From an uncultured Anaerolineae bacterium (GTDB lineage Bacteria; Chloroflexota; Anaerolineae; Anaerolineales; Villigracilaceae), in NCBI GenBank assembly GCA_903908605.1, contig CAIVSQ010000046.1:1-32945 (forward strand): DNA of 32,945 bases. The letters run 5' to 3'. The translations under genes and the position numbers were made by a program. Positions 25,272 to 32,897 of the stretch are shown piece by piece; position 1 is the first letter of the stretch, and each line of letters opens with the position of its first letter. The notes under the pieces were generated by a model. It was not told the DNA's origin. It ran no database searches and was given only the letters and a program-made list of their open reading frames with translations.

Positions 25272-25298
25272 GCTGTCTGCCACTTACCGGCAGACAGC
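25272..25298 (+). repeat. Perfect 10-bp inverted repeat upstream of recG
   Basis: GCTGTCTGCC (25272-25281) and GGCAGACAGC (25289-25298) enclose a 7-nt loop. There is no T-tract, so it is not a standard terminator; it may end the degV transcript by another route or protect its 3' end. Confidence 0.5.
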
Positions 25299-25390
25299 TC
25301 CCGGCGAGTTCTCGGTGGACGCAAGGTGGGGAAAACCTTCCTTAGGCAGGAATTTTGCTCTTCTGCCGGTGTTTCGGGTTTCACATAGGG

Positions 25391-25396
25391 TAAAAT
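25391..25396 (+). promoter_or_regulatory. -10 box of recG (leaderless)
   Basis: TAAAAT ends six bases before the recG ATG, where the transcription start would be expected. No Shine-Dalgarno site is present. No convincing -35 box was found. Confidence 0.45.
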
Positions 25397-25402
25397 AACT
25401 TT

Positions 25403-27940
25403 ATGCATGCATCTCTTGAAAAACTACGTAAATTTTTCCGCCTTGAAGCAGAGAATAAATATGCCAACACAGCCGTGATCGGCGGTTTGGCTAAAATTTT
25501 GGATTTTTGGGAAGCCGAAGCTCGCAACGAAGGGTTATCGGAGGACTTGATCCAACTTGTCGCATCACGCCTGCGTGACTACCAACGCTTGACCCCCACC
25601 TCGCGCGCAGACACCCTGAAAGGGGTTTGGAAACGGATCCAGGGTCAAATCCCCGATGCCGGCATGCCAATCCCCGTGTATTCTGAAAATCAAAGCACCC
25701 AAACTACTGCAAGCCCGGCGGTAACACCTTCTACACCTGTGGAAGAACGCCAGGCGCCCAAGCCTAAACCAGAAAACAACGAACCGCGCCCAGCCCAACA
25801 ACCCCGGCAAGAACGAAAACCAACGCCTGCGCGAGCTTCCTCCTACCCCGGTGCGCAAACTTCGCAAACACCAGTTGCATTAAACGCCAACCTGACCGTT
25901 CTGCAGGGGGTTGGACCAAAAAATGCCTCATCACTCGAAAAAATGGGCATGTTCACACTGGCGGACATGCTGTATTACTTTCCTCGTCGCTACGATGATT
26001 ACAGCCAACTACAGCCGATCCGCTCCTTAATGTACGGGCAGGTTGTCACAGTCATTGGACAGATACAGAGCGTCATCAACCGCCCGGTTCGCGGTGGCAA
26101 AATGCAAATCGTCGAAGTTATCATCAGTGATGGCACCGGCGCTTTACGCATCAACTGGTTCAATCAACCCTGGTTGATGAACCGGCTTAGCGAAGGTATG
26201 AATATTGCCGTAGCTGGCACCATTGAGCAGTACCTGGGTCGCCTGGTGTTAAACAGCCCCGATTGGGAACCAATCGAAACAGAACATCTGCATACCAACC
26301 GGATCGTTCCCATTTACCCGTTGACGGCCAACATTACCCAAAAATGGCTTCGACAATTAATGGACCAGGTGATCAAGTTTTGGGCACCCCGGTTACCCGA
26401 TCCACTGCCAGAATCAATCAAAACCAGCGCCGGGCTGCAAAGCCTGGGCGAAGCTATTCACCAGGCACACTTTCCCGATTCGCAAAAAGCACTGAGCGAA
26501 GCACGCGAACGCCTGGCATTTGATGAAATCTTTTATCTGCAAATGGGTGTATTACGTCAAAAACGCGACTGGCAGAGTGTTGTCGGGCGGATATTTGACG
26601 TACCGGAAGAGTGGCTGGGAGAGCGCATTGAAGCCCTCCCATTCACCCTGACAGGCGCACAAAAACGGACTGTGGATGACGTATGTGTCGATGTTGGCTC
26701 GGGACGTCCAATGAACCGCCTGATCCAGGGCGATGTTGGTTCGGGCAAAACAGTTGTGGCTGCATTGGCAGCCATGATGATCACACGTAACGGCGCTCAA
26801 GCAGCCATCATGGCTCCCACATCCATCCTCGCTGAGCAACATCTACGAAACTTCAGCAGTCTGATGACCGGGGATGGCTTGTTGCAGGAAGACCAGGTGC
26901 GCTTGCTCACCGGGGATACAAGCGCTGGTGATCGAGCCAGCATCCAGGAAGGGCTGGCTTCAGGGCACGTTAAGGTCCTCATTGGCACCCACGCGTTAAT
27001 CGAAGACCCGGTCGTCTTCAAGGACCTGCAGTTAACCATTATTGACGAGCAGCATCGTTTCGGCGTTGACCAGCGTGCCGCACTGCGCGCGAAGGGAACC
27101 AATCCCCACCTACTGGTGATGACGGCCACCCCAATTCCACGCTCATTGGCCCTGACCTTGTATGGCGACCTGGATATTTCTGTAATGGATGAAATGCCCG
27201 CTGGTCGTGAACCCGTTGCCACCCACGTGATCAAGCCACAGGAACGCGAACGCGGCTATTCGTTGATCTCCAGCCAAATTGAAGCCGGGCACCAGGCTTT
27301 CATTGTGTACCCCCTGATCGAGGAAAGCGAAAAACTCGAATCAGTGAAGGCAGCCGTCGATGATCATGAACGACTATCCCGGGAAATCTTTCCAAAGCTG
27401 AAACTTGGTCTGTTGCACGGCAAAATGAAGCCGGATGAAAAAGACTGCATCATGACCGATTTCCGCGATAAAAAGTACGATATCCTCGTATCAACCACCG
27501 TGATTGAAGTCGGGGTCGATGTACCCAACGCCACTGTCATGCTGATCGAAGGCGCCAATCGCTTCGGCCTGGCTCAACTCCACCAACTGCGTGGACGCGT
27601 TGGACGCGGTGGTGGTGAGTCCTTCTGCCTGTTGGTCCCGGACCACGCAGACGCAGCCGAAAACGCGCGTTTACAAGCAATGACTGAAACCAATGATGGT
27701 TTCAAGCTGGCCGAACTTGACCTGAAACAACGTGGACCGGGAGAATTCCTTGGAACCCGGCAATCAGGTTATGCCACCAATTTGAAAATGGCTTCCCTTA
27801 CTGATGTCAGCCTGATTGAAAAAGCGCGCAACCATGCCCAGAAAATGTTTGAGATCGACGCCGAACTGAAAGCGCCCGAGCACGCCCTATTATCCGAAGC
27901 ATTGGAGCGTTTCTGGGGTCGATCTGGCGATGTAAGTTAA
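25403..27940 (+). CDS. recG: ATP-dependent DNA helicase RecG with N-terminal extension
   Basis: RecG remodels stalled replication forks and Holliday junctions. The protein is 845 residues, about 150 longer than common RecG. Residues 1-90 are a helical domain of unknown role, 91-150 a Pro/Gln/Thr linker, then the usual parts: helix-hairpin-like LQGVGPKNASSLEKMGM, MLYYFPRRYDDYS, the OB-fold wedge, Walker A GDVGSGKT (about 443-450), DEQH (about 547-550), TATPIPRS, and helicase C motifs (STTVIEVGVDVPNA, HQLRGRVGRG). The family ending QRGPGEFLGTRQSG is present. The ATG at 25403 seems leaderless. Gene order fakA-degV-recG-coaD is conserved with Gram-positive genomes. Confidence 0.95.
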   Translation: MHASLEKLRKFFRLEAENKYANTAVIGGLAKILDFWEAEARNEGLSEDLIQLVASRLRDYQRLTPTSRADTLKGVWKRIQGQIPDAGMPIPVYSENQSTQTTASPAVTPSTPVEERQAPKPKPENNEPRPAQQPRQERKPTPARASSYPGAQTSQTPVALNANLTVLQGVGPKNASSLEKMGMFTLADMLYYFPRRYDDYSQLQPIRSLMYGQVVTVIGQIQSVINRPVRGGKMQIVEVIISDGTGALRINWFNQPWLMNRLSEGMNIAVAGTIEQYLGRLVLNSPDWEPIETEHLHTNRIVPIYPLTANITQKWLRQLMDQVIKFWAPRLPDPLPESIKTSAGLQSLGEAIHQAHFPDSQKALSEARERLAFDEIFYLQMGVLRQKRDWQSVVGRIFDVPEEWLGERIEALPFTLTGAQKRTVDDVCVDVGSGRPMNRLIQGDVGSGKTVVAALAAMMITRNGAQAAIMAPTSILAEQHLRNFSSLMTGDGLLQEDQVRLLTGDTSAGDRASIQEGLASGHVKVLIGTHALIEDPVVFKDLQLTIIDEQHRFGVDQRAALRAKGTNPHLLVMTATPIPRSLALTLYGDLDISVMDEMPAGREPVATHVIKPQERERGYSLISSQIEAGHQAFIVYPLIEESEKLESVKAAVDDHERLSREIFPKLKLGLLHGKMKPDEKDCIMTDFRDKKYDILVSTTVIEVGVDVPNATVMLIEGANRFGLAQLHQLRGRVGRGGGESFCLLVPDHADAAENARLQAMTETNDGFKLAELDLKQRGPGEFLGTRQSGYATNLKMASLTDVSLIEKARNHAQKMFEIDAELKAPEHALLSEALERFWGRSGDVS

Positions 27941-28061
27941 CTGCCACGACCAGACCTTGTTAAAAAATGGACCATCTTGTCGCTCGCCCAGGATGATTGT
28001 GTTATCTTTTTGTGCGGGCTCTATGATTACAAAGCTTTACTGCTTACTGGAGAATTAACCA

Positions 28062-28580
28062 ATGGTTCGAGCCATGTTTCCCGGCACTTTTGATCCAATT
28101 CACTATGGCCACATGGACATCGCTGAACGCGCAACCCGGCTTTTTGATGAAGTAATTATCGCTGTATATGATAAGCCACTCAAGTCTTTGTTGTTTTCAC
28201 CCGAAGAACGGATCCAACTAGTACAACAGTCTTTCCAGGGCCATCCCAAGATCCGGATCATTGGCTACAGCGGCCTAACTGTTAATACCGCCCATGAAAA
28301 CAACATCCAGGTGATTATTCGCGGCCTGCGCGTTTTTTCAGATTTTGAATTTGAATTCCGTATGGCACTGGCAAATCACCGCCTGGCTGCAGACGTAGAA
28401 ACAGTGGCGTTCATCACCAATGAAGAACACACCTTTATCTCTTCAACCACGGTTCGCGAAATTGCCATGCTTGATGGTGATATTTCCAGCATGGTGCCGC
28501 TGCATGTGGAAACTGCCTTAAAGCAGAAGGTATTGGGAATGAGTGATAGCCAACGACCAGCCAATGCACTTAGGGATTAA
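28062..28580 (+). CDS. coaD: Phosphopantetheine adenylyltransferase
   Basis: CoaD transfers AMP to 4'-phosphopantetheine, the penultimate step of coenzyme A synthesis. The protein is 172 residues, near the family length of about 160. Signature parts are present: FPGTFDPIHYGHMDIAERA with the nucleotide-binding H-x-x-H (His14, His17), IIRGLRVFSDFEFEFRMALANHRL, and TFISSTTVREIA. GGAGAA lies upstream of the ATG. It lies 121 bases after recG and before a coiled-coil protein gene that often accompanies coaD. Confidence 0.96.
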   Translation: MVRAMFPGTFDPIHYGHMDIAERATRLFDEVIIAVYDKPLKSLLFSPEERIQLVQQSFQGHPKIRIIGYSGLTVNTAHENNIQVIIRGLRVFSDFEFEFRMALANHRLAADVETVAFITNEEHTFISSTTVREIAMLDGDISSMVPLHVETALKQKVLGMSDSQRPANALRD

Positions 28581-28606
28581 GTTTTTCACAATAGTTGATA
28601 TATAAT

Positions 28607-28615
28607 TGTTATAAT
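28607..28615 (+). promoter_or_regulatory. Extended -10 promoter of the coiled-coil gene
   Basis: TGTTATAAT is a perfect TGnTATAAT; a second TATAAT lies just before it at 28601-28606, and TTGATA at 28595-28600. The leader to the ATG at 28673 is about 50 bases and includes GGAGG. Confidence 0.6.
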
Positions 28616-28672
28616 CGTAGCGTTTATTTCGCGTAATATTGTGTTGTTTGTACTCCAATGACGGAGGAATTT

Positions 28673-29173
28673 ATGGATATTCTGCATCTCATTGATCGCA
28701 TAGAAGAACTCTTTAACGAAAGTCGCGCTGTTCCTTTCACCCGCAACGTGGTTGTGGATGAAGATAAAATGCTGGATATCATCGACCAGATGCGCGTGAC
28801 AATCCCCGAAGAGGTTAAAAAAGCACAGCAAGTTGTTTCCCAAAAAGACCGCATCGTTGCCCAGGCCCAGGAAGAAGCCAGTCGCATCGTCGCCCTCGCC
28901 AAGGAAAAAGCTGAACAGATCGTCGATCGCGAAGCAATTGTAAAAAGCGCCCAAACTCGCGGCGCACAGATCGTCGCCCAGGCTCGAGATGACGCAGCCA
29001 ACACACGTCATGATGCTGATGATTATGTGATTGAATCTTTGCAAAAGCTGGAAGAAGAGGTTACCAAAGTTCTGACCCAGGTACGCAATGGTATTCGCAA
29101 AGTCGAAGAAGACAGGCTGCACGCACCCTCTGCACAGGCGATGACACCCGAATCGAATAACAAAAACAACTAA
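28673..29173 (+). CDS. Coiled-coil protein, DivIVA / ATP synthase b-like
   Basis: This 166-residue, charged, helical protein has a short N-terminal domain (MDILHLIDRIEELFNESRAVPF, read in two parts MDILHLIDRIEELF and NESRAVPF), then a coiled coil of about 100 residues with Ala/Gln/Glu/Arg repeats (IVAQAQEEASRIVALAKEKAEQIV is the core, positions about 65-90) and a polar tail. Genes of this type commonly follow coaD in Gram-positive and Chloroflexota genomes; the role is unproven, with cell division or membrane scaffold suggestions resting on resemblance to DivIVA and V-type ATPase subunit H. I use the ATG at 28673 because GGAGG lies 5 bases before it; the ATG at 28658 precedes that site. Confidence 0.8.
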   Translation: MDILHLIDRIEELFNESRAVPFTRNVVVDEDKMLDIIDQMRVTIPEEVKKAQQVVSQKDRIVAQAQEEASRIVALAKEKAEQIVDREAIVKSAQTRGAQIVAQARDDAANTRHDADDYVIESLQKLEEEVTKVLTQVRNGIRKVEEDRLHAPSAQAMTPESNNKNN

Positions 29174-29200
29174 AAAAATCCCCAGTGATGGGGATTTTTC
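29172..29200 (+). terminator. Rho-independent terminator
   Basis: AAAAATCCCC (29174-29183) pairs with GGGGATTTTT (29190-29199) around the 6-nt loop AGTGAT; the stem ends in the T-tract. It directly follows the coiled-coil gene stop. Confidence 0.88.
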
Positions 29201-29330
29201 ATTAGATAGGGTCCATGCGGTTTTTCTTACAAGGCAGGGAATGTGGATCAATTCTTTTGCCTGCACCTGAAGTTTACTGGGGGGGTACCCAGCAAAACGA
29301 AGTTCTGCCTTTAGTCATCTGCGGTTCCGC

Positions 29331-30215
29331 TCAATCAGAAAATGCAAAAGTCGGCATTCCAATAACATTTGTTTTTACGCGAAAAAGACCGCCCGTGGCA
29401 GGCAGCGCGGAAAGATCCTGCGCGTCCAGACCCTTGCGCGCTGAAGTGACATACAAATCGCTCAAATCTGGACCACCAAAACAACAGGAGGTTACGTTCC
29501 GGGCAGGAACGGCAATTTTTTCCAACATGGTCCCGCGCGCCGGATCCCAGAGCGTCACAGCCGCGCCACCCCACATGGCAATCCACAAGTTGCCATGCGT
29601 ATCGGAGGTCATACCATCCGGCCAACCAAGCCCATCGGGGATCACCACCGACTGGCGAGGATTGGCAATCTGACCACTGGTAAGGTCATAATCATAGGCC
29701 ATAACCTGGCGAGTAGGGGTATCGATGTAATAAAGCGTGTGGTGGTCCGGGCTCCATGCCAGGCCATTTGAGATGCCAATCCCACTCAACAATTTTTTCA
29801 ACGTCCCATCCGAGGCATATGAATACAGGCCGCCGCTCGTAAGCACCTCGGCGTTATCCATCGACCCGACAATCAAACGGCCATCAGGGCTACATTTACC
29901 GTCATTAAAGCGGTTGCCTGGCTGGCTGCTTTCAGGCTGGCATAACAGTTCAGATTTTGCTGTAACCGGATCGAGATAGGCTAACCCGTGGCCAAGACCG
30001 GCGATCAACCTGCCACTACGCGATGGGGCTACGCAAGTAAGCCACTGCCCATCCAAATTAACAACCGTCGCAGTCCCTGCAGCGGGACGGTAGACATGCA
30101 AAGCACCGGCAAATATATCAACCCAATACAGGCATTGATGAACGGCATCCCAGGCTGGGCCTTCACCCAGGTTAGCTCGCGCATCAACCAGTAATTCCGG
30201 AGTAGAGTAACGCAT
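29331..30215 (-). CDS. SMP-30/gluconolactonase family protein
   Basis: This 294-residue six-bladed beta-propeller hydrolase has the family's metal ligands: Glu18 (LGEGPAWD), Asn150 (GISNGLAWSPD) and Asp200 (GWPDGMTSD), plus the substrate-side RFNDGKCSPDGR (Arg102, Asn104, Asp105). Enzymes of this family open sugar lactones such as gluconolactone, xylonolactone or arabinonolactone; which one cannot be told here. No signal peptide, so it is cytoplasmic. AGGAAGG lies nine bases upstream of the ATG. It stands alone, with no sugar dehydrogenase gene beside it in the window. Confidence 0.9.
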   Translation of the reverse strand: MRYSTPELLVDARANLGEGPAWDAVHQCLYWVDIFAGALHVYRPAAGTATVVNLDGQWLTCVAPSRSGRLIAGLGHGLAYLDPVTAKSELLCQPESSQPGNRFNDGKCSPDGRLIVGSMDNAEVLTSGGLYSYASDGTLKKLLSGIGISNGLAWSPDHHTLYYIDTPTRQVMAYDYDLTSGQIANPRQSVVIPDGLGWPDGMTSDTHGNLWIAMWGGAAVTLWDPARGTMLEKIAVPARNVTSCCFGGPDLSDLYVTSARKGLDAQDLSALPATGGLFRVKTNVIGMPTFAFSD

Positions 30216-30343
30216 TTTTCAACACCTTCCTAATCGATCGATAGATTGAAATATAGTATACGACTTAATAAATACAGCAACAACACGCCGAATAGACGGA
30301 GAATGATTGATATGAGCGAACGAATGATATCCGAAATTGAGTA

Positions 30344-30372
30344 TTGACATTTTAGAATATCTGTTCTATTAT
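30344..30372 (+). promoter_or_regulatory. Strong promoter with an operator-like dyad in the spacer
   Basis: TTGACA (30344-30349), a 17-bp spacer and TATTAT (30367-30372). The dyad TAGAA-N6-TTCTA (30353-30357 and 30364-30368) lies in the spacer and reaches the -10 box, where a repressor would block the polymerase. Confidence 0.75.
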
Positions 30373-30420
30373 AAAACAAGCTGTTATCTTTACCAGTTCG
30401 AAGGTCACAAGGAGCAAGCC

Positions 30421-31140
30421 ATGAACAACCTTTCCAGTCTTCAGATTCAAAATCTCTTCCGCAAGACAGGTCTCTCACGGGGATCCATTTTCGGCGGCAT
30501 CCTCTTGTTAGCCCTTTTGGCATTCGAAGTATTTAATTATTCCACCACCGATTTTGCCCTGACCGATTTTCTCAGTGAAAATCTAAAATTTGCTGGCATA
30601 CGATGGGCCACCATTCTTTCGATAGCATTTTGCGGGATCGACTTCGCCGGCATCGCCCGCTTATTTACGCCAGAAAAAGAAACCGCCAAGGAGCCTGCCG
30701 AGGTCTGGTATCTGTTTGGCGCATGGTTGCTGGCAGCCGCAATGAACGCCATCCTCACCTGGTGGGGTGTAGCAGTGGCCATCAGTGAGCACACTTCGTT
30801 GGGTTCCTCCATCATCGGGCGTGAAACCCTGCTGAAGGTAGTACCTGTGTTTGTAGCGGTCATGGTCTGGTTGATCAGGCTGCTGATCATCGGCACATTT
30901 TCGATGTCTGGAGATCGACTGTTCTCAATGGCAGAAACCAGGCCAGGCAACCATCCTACCGCCCAGTCACGTGCAGATGCAACCAATCGCCTCGCACCTC
31001 AAACCACCGGCAGCTACAAGCCGCAAACAAGACCAATGCAGGCCACCAATCTTCAAAATACCGCCAGGCCCGAGCCCACCTACCAACCAGTTGGGATGGC
31101 TGCAAAACCACGTGATGAAAACAGCACAACATGGCGCTAG
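30421..31140 (+). CDS. Membrane protein of unknown function, about 4 TM
   Basis: This 239-residue protein has four hydrophobic segments (about 21-40, 60-80, 98-122, 140-165) and a polar C-terminal tail of some 65 residues rich in Thr, Pro, Gln and Arg, predicted disordered. I do not recognise the family. The ATG at 30421 is preceded by AAGGAGC; the frame opens at 30337 but that part overlaps the promoter. Its strong consensus promoter and candidate operator suggest regulated high expression, unusual among its neighbours. A 20-bp perfect hairpin follows. Confidence 0.75.
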   Translation: MNNLSSLQIQNLFRKTGLSRGSIFGGILLLALLAFEVFNYSTTDFALTDFLSENLKFAGIRWATILSIAFCGIDFAGIARLFTPEKETAKEPAEVWYLFGAWLLAAAMNAILTWWGVAVAISEHTSLGSSIIGRETLLKVVPVFVAVMVWLIRLLIIGTFSMSGDRLFSMAETRPGNHPTAQSRADATNRLAPQTTGSYKPQTRPMQATNLQNTARPEPTYQPVGMAAKPRDENSTTWR

Positions 31141-31152
31141 TACCAACCATTA

Positions 31153-31201
31153 TTAAAACAGGATGGGAGCGGAGTGACGACCCGCTCCCATCCTGTTTTA
31201 A
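31153..31201. terminator. Bidirectional terminator hairpin, 20-bp stem
   Basis: Bases 31153-31172 pair perfectly with 31182-31201 around the 9-nt loop AGTGACGAC. The stem has a GC-rich core (GGATGGGAGCGG) and ends in AAAA/TTTT on both sides. It lies between convergent genes. Confidence 0.85.
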
Positions 31202-31214
31202 ATTTCAACATTAA

Positions 31215-32042
31215 CTAATCGGCCGGACTTGGAACTGGCGAGCTGATTCTTGCCTTTTTCGCAAATAAATAATAAACAGCACCGGCAAGGTAGGCTAAAT
31301 AGGCCAGCACTTCAGCAAGTGAGGGGTCGCCATTATAACCAAACAGGGCTTTCAGCATCAATCCAACTTCGCTCTGGTCACTTAATAATCCATTGATATT
31401 CCAAACCGGGTCAATTAAGGCAGGAATAAACCCTGCTTCAATAAATTCATGCACGCCCACAGAAACCAACCCGGCAGCAAATATTACCAGGAGCACATTC
31501 GTCACCTGGAAAAAACCACGCAGGCTGAGCTTGCGGGTGGAGGAAAACAACATCCAACCAATAACCCCGGCCCCAGCCAGTCCGCAGAACGCACCCACCA
31601 GGGTTTGCACCGCACCCGCATTTTTCTGAACTGTTAGTAGAAACAGCGCTAACTCAACACCTTCCCTGAATACCGCTAAAAAGGCCAGCACAAAAAGACC
31701 GTTATTTTGCCCAAGCAAGGCATTTCGGGTTTTTCCTTCGATTTCCTCTTTTAGATTTCCAGCAGAATGCCTCATCCAGATGATCATCCAGGTCAGGACA
31801 CCCGCGGCAAGCAACATTGCCACGCCTTCAAAAATTTGCTCCCCGCGACCCTCGAATTCCATCCCCAGTATCATCAGCCCCACCGCAATAAGTGTGCTGA
31901 ATAATACTGCAAGGACCATACCACTCCAAACCATACGATTCAAATCAGTACGTTTCAACTTGCTCAGTACCCCAAGAACAATCCCGATAATTAACGCAGC
32001 CTCGAGACCTTCGCGAAGCGAGAGCAACAATCCAGCCAACAT
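31215..32042 (-). CDS. FTR1-family iron permease
   Basis: The protein is 275 residues from the ATG at 32042 (GGAGG eight bases upstream), with about seven membrane helices. Two R-E-G-x-E motifs define the family: LREGLEAALI (Arg10 to Glu14) in the first helix and FREGVELALF in the fourth. FTR1/EfeU proteins take up iron, in yeast with a ferroxidase. No EfeO, EfeB or multicopper oxidase partner lies next to it here. The divergent neighbour is a DtxR-type metal repressor and the shared promoter holds a palindrome, so iron or manganese control is likely. The longer frame to 32138 overlaps the promoter. Confidence 0.9.
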   Translation of the reverse strand: MLAGLLLSLREGLEAALIIGIVLGVLSKLKRTDLNRMVWSGMVLAVLFSTLIAVGLMILGMEFEGRGEQIFEGVAMLLAAGVLTWMIIWMRHSAGNLKEEIEGKTRNALLGQNNGLFVLAFLAVFREGVELALFLLTVQKNAGAVQTLVGAFCGLAGAGVIGWMLFSSTRKLSLRGFFQVTNVLLVIFAAGLVSVGVHEFIEAGFIPALIDPVWNINGLLSDQSEVGLMLKALFGYNGDPSLAEVLAYLAYLAGAVYYLFAKKARISSPVPSPAD

Positions 32043-32109
32043 AATAACCTCCAAGAAATAAAGAAGTGCGTACAGATCAATTCTTGACATGCTAAGCGAG
32101 CATGATAGA

Positions 32110-32138
32110 ATTTTATTTCTAGTATATCTAAACGGCAA
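32110..32138 (-). promoter_or_regulatory. Promoter of the FTR1 gene
   Basis: On the minus strand TTGCCG (32138-32133), a 17-bp spacer and TAAAAT (32115-32110). The spacer contains TAG-N5-CTA (32120-32130 on the plus strand), a weaker copy of the palindrome just upstream. Confidence 0.6.
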
Positions 32139-32141
32139 TCA

Positions 32142-32155
32142 TTAGTATATACTAA
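32142..32155. promoter_or_regulatory. Palindromic operator, probable DtxR-family site
   Basis: TTAGTATATACTAA is a perfect 14-bp palindrome with TTAG/CTAA arms like DtxR-family operators. It sits just upstream of the FTR1 -35 box and overlaps the candidate -35 (CTAACA, 32152-32157) of the repressor gene. Confidence 0.6.
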
Positions 32156-32181
32156 CATTTTCAGTTAGTCCAGTGTATTAT
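32152..32181 (+). promoter_or_regulatory. Promoter of the DtxR-family gene
   Basis: CTAACA (32152-32157), an 18-bp spacer and TATTAT (32176-32181). The -35 box overlaps the palindrome, which suggests autoregulation. Confidence 0.5.
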
Positions 32182-32201
32182 TTCTATCTTCAGGGTGATA
32201 A

Positions 32202-32897
32202 ATGACACGTCAGATGCCTTCAAACTCCACAACCCGCCCAACCCACACAGTGGAAGATTACTTGATGACCATGCACGTGATGGAACGGGACCATGGTGAA
32301 ATTATCGCAGCTCGCCTTGCCGAGCGCATGAACGTTGCCCCTGCGACTGTGGCCATGACGCTTAAGCGTATGGAAAGGGACAATTGGATCACAGGCACAG
32401 GCCGCAAAGCAGTTCACCTGACTGAAACTGGCCGAGCCGCCGCACATTCCGTCACCCGTCGCCACATGCTAACAGAATGGCTGCTGGCCAGCATCCTGAA
32501 AGTACCTTTGCGCCTGATTCATGACGAAGCCCATGGAATTGAACACGCCATCTCGCAGCAACTGGAAGAACGTATGCGCGAAGTACTGGGGAATCCCCAG
32601 GTATGTCCACATGGGAATCCATTTCCCGGAAGTGAGAAAGCCATCAGCAGCTGGATACCGCTCACCAATTTGCCAGTAGGCGAACAAGTCATCATTCGCA
32701 GAATCCATGAATATGCTGAAGACAATCCAGATCTGCTCAATTTTTTAATTGAAAATGACATCCTGCCGGGTGTAAGCACACAAGTTACAAATATTCTGCC
32801 CTTCAACCAGACCCTGACCATCCATGTAAACAACAGGGAGATCACACTGGGATTTCAGGTGGCCCACTTTATCTTCGCCGAAAGACCTACGGCATAA
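32202..32897 (+). CDS. DtxR/MntR-family metal-dependent transcriptional regulator
   Basis: This 231-residue regulator has a winged helix at about 15-75 (VEDYLMTMHVMERDHGEI, ERMNVAPATVAMTLKRMERDNWI), a metal-binding and dimerisation domain with the family pattern RRHMLTEWLL ... DEAHGIEHAISQQLEERM and CPHGNPFPG, and a C-terminal FeoA/SH3-like domain from about 155. Members repress metal uptake genes when Fe2+ or Mn2+ is bound. Its position, divergent from an FTR1 permease around a TTAG...CTAA palindrome, makes that permease the likely target. The ribosome site is AGGGTGATAA. The window ends in what looks like the start of its terminator (AAAAAAGCCCGCGGCG). Confidence 0.93.
   Translation: MTRQMPSNSTTRPTHTVEDYLMTMHVMERDHGEIIAARLAERMNVAPATVAMTLKRMERDNWITGTGRKAVHLTETGRAAAHSVTRRHMLTEWLLASILKVPLRLIHDEAHGIEHAISQQLEERMREVLGNPQVCPHGNPFPGSEKAISSWIPLTNLPVGEQVIIRRIHEYAEDNPDLLNFLIENDILPGVSTQVTNILPFNQTLTIHVNNREITLGFQVAHFIFAERPTA

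Noticed and set aside
28601-28606. First TATAAT upstream of the coiled-coil gene as the main -10
   Set aside because: The second box eight bases on has the TGn extension and is the better candidate; the first has no -35 at proper spacing.
29215-29673. Plus-strand ORF of 152 residues
   Set aside because: It runs antisense to the SMP-30 gene and has no ribosome site or recognisable domain.
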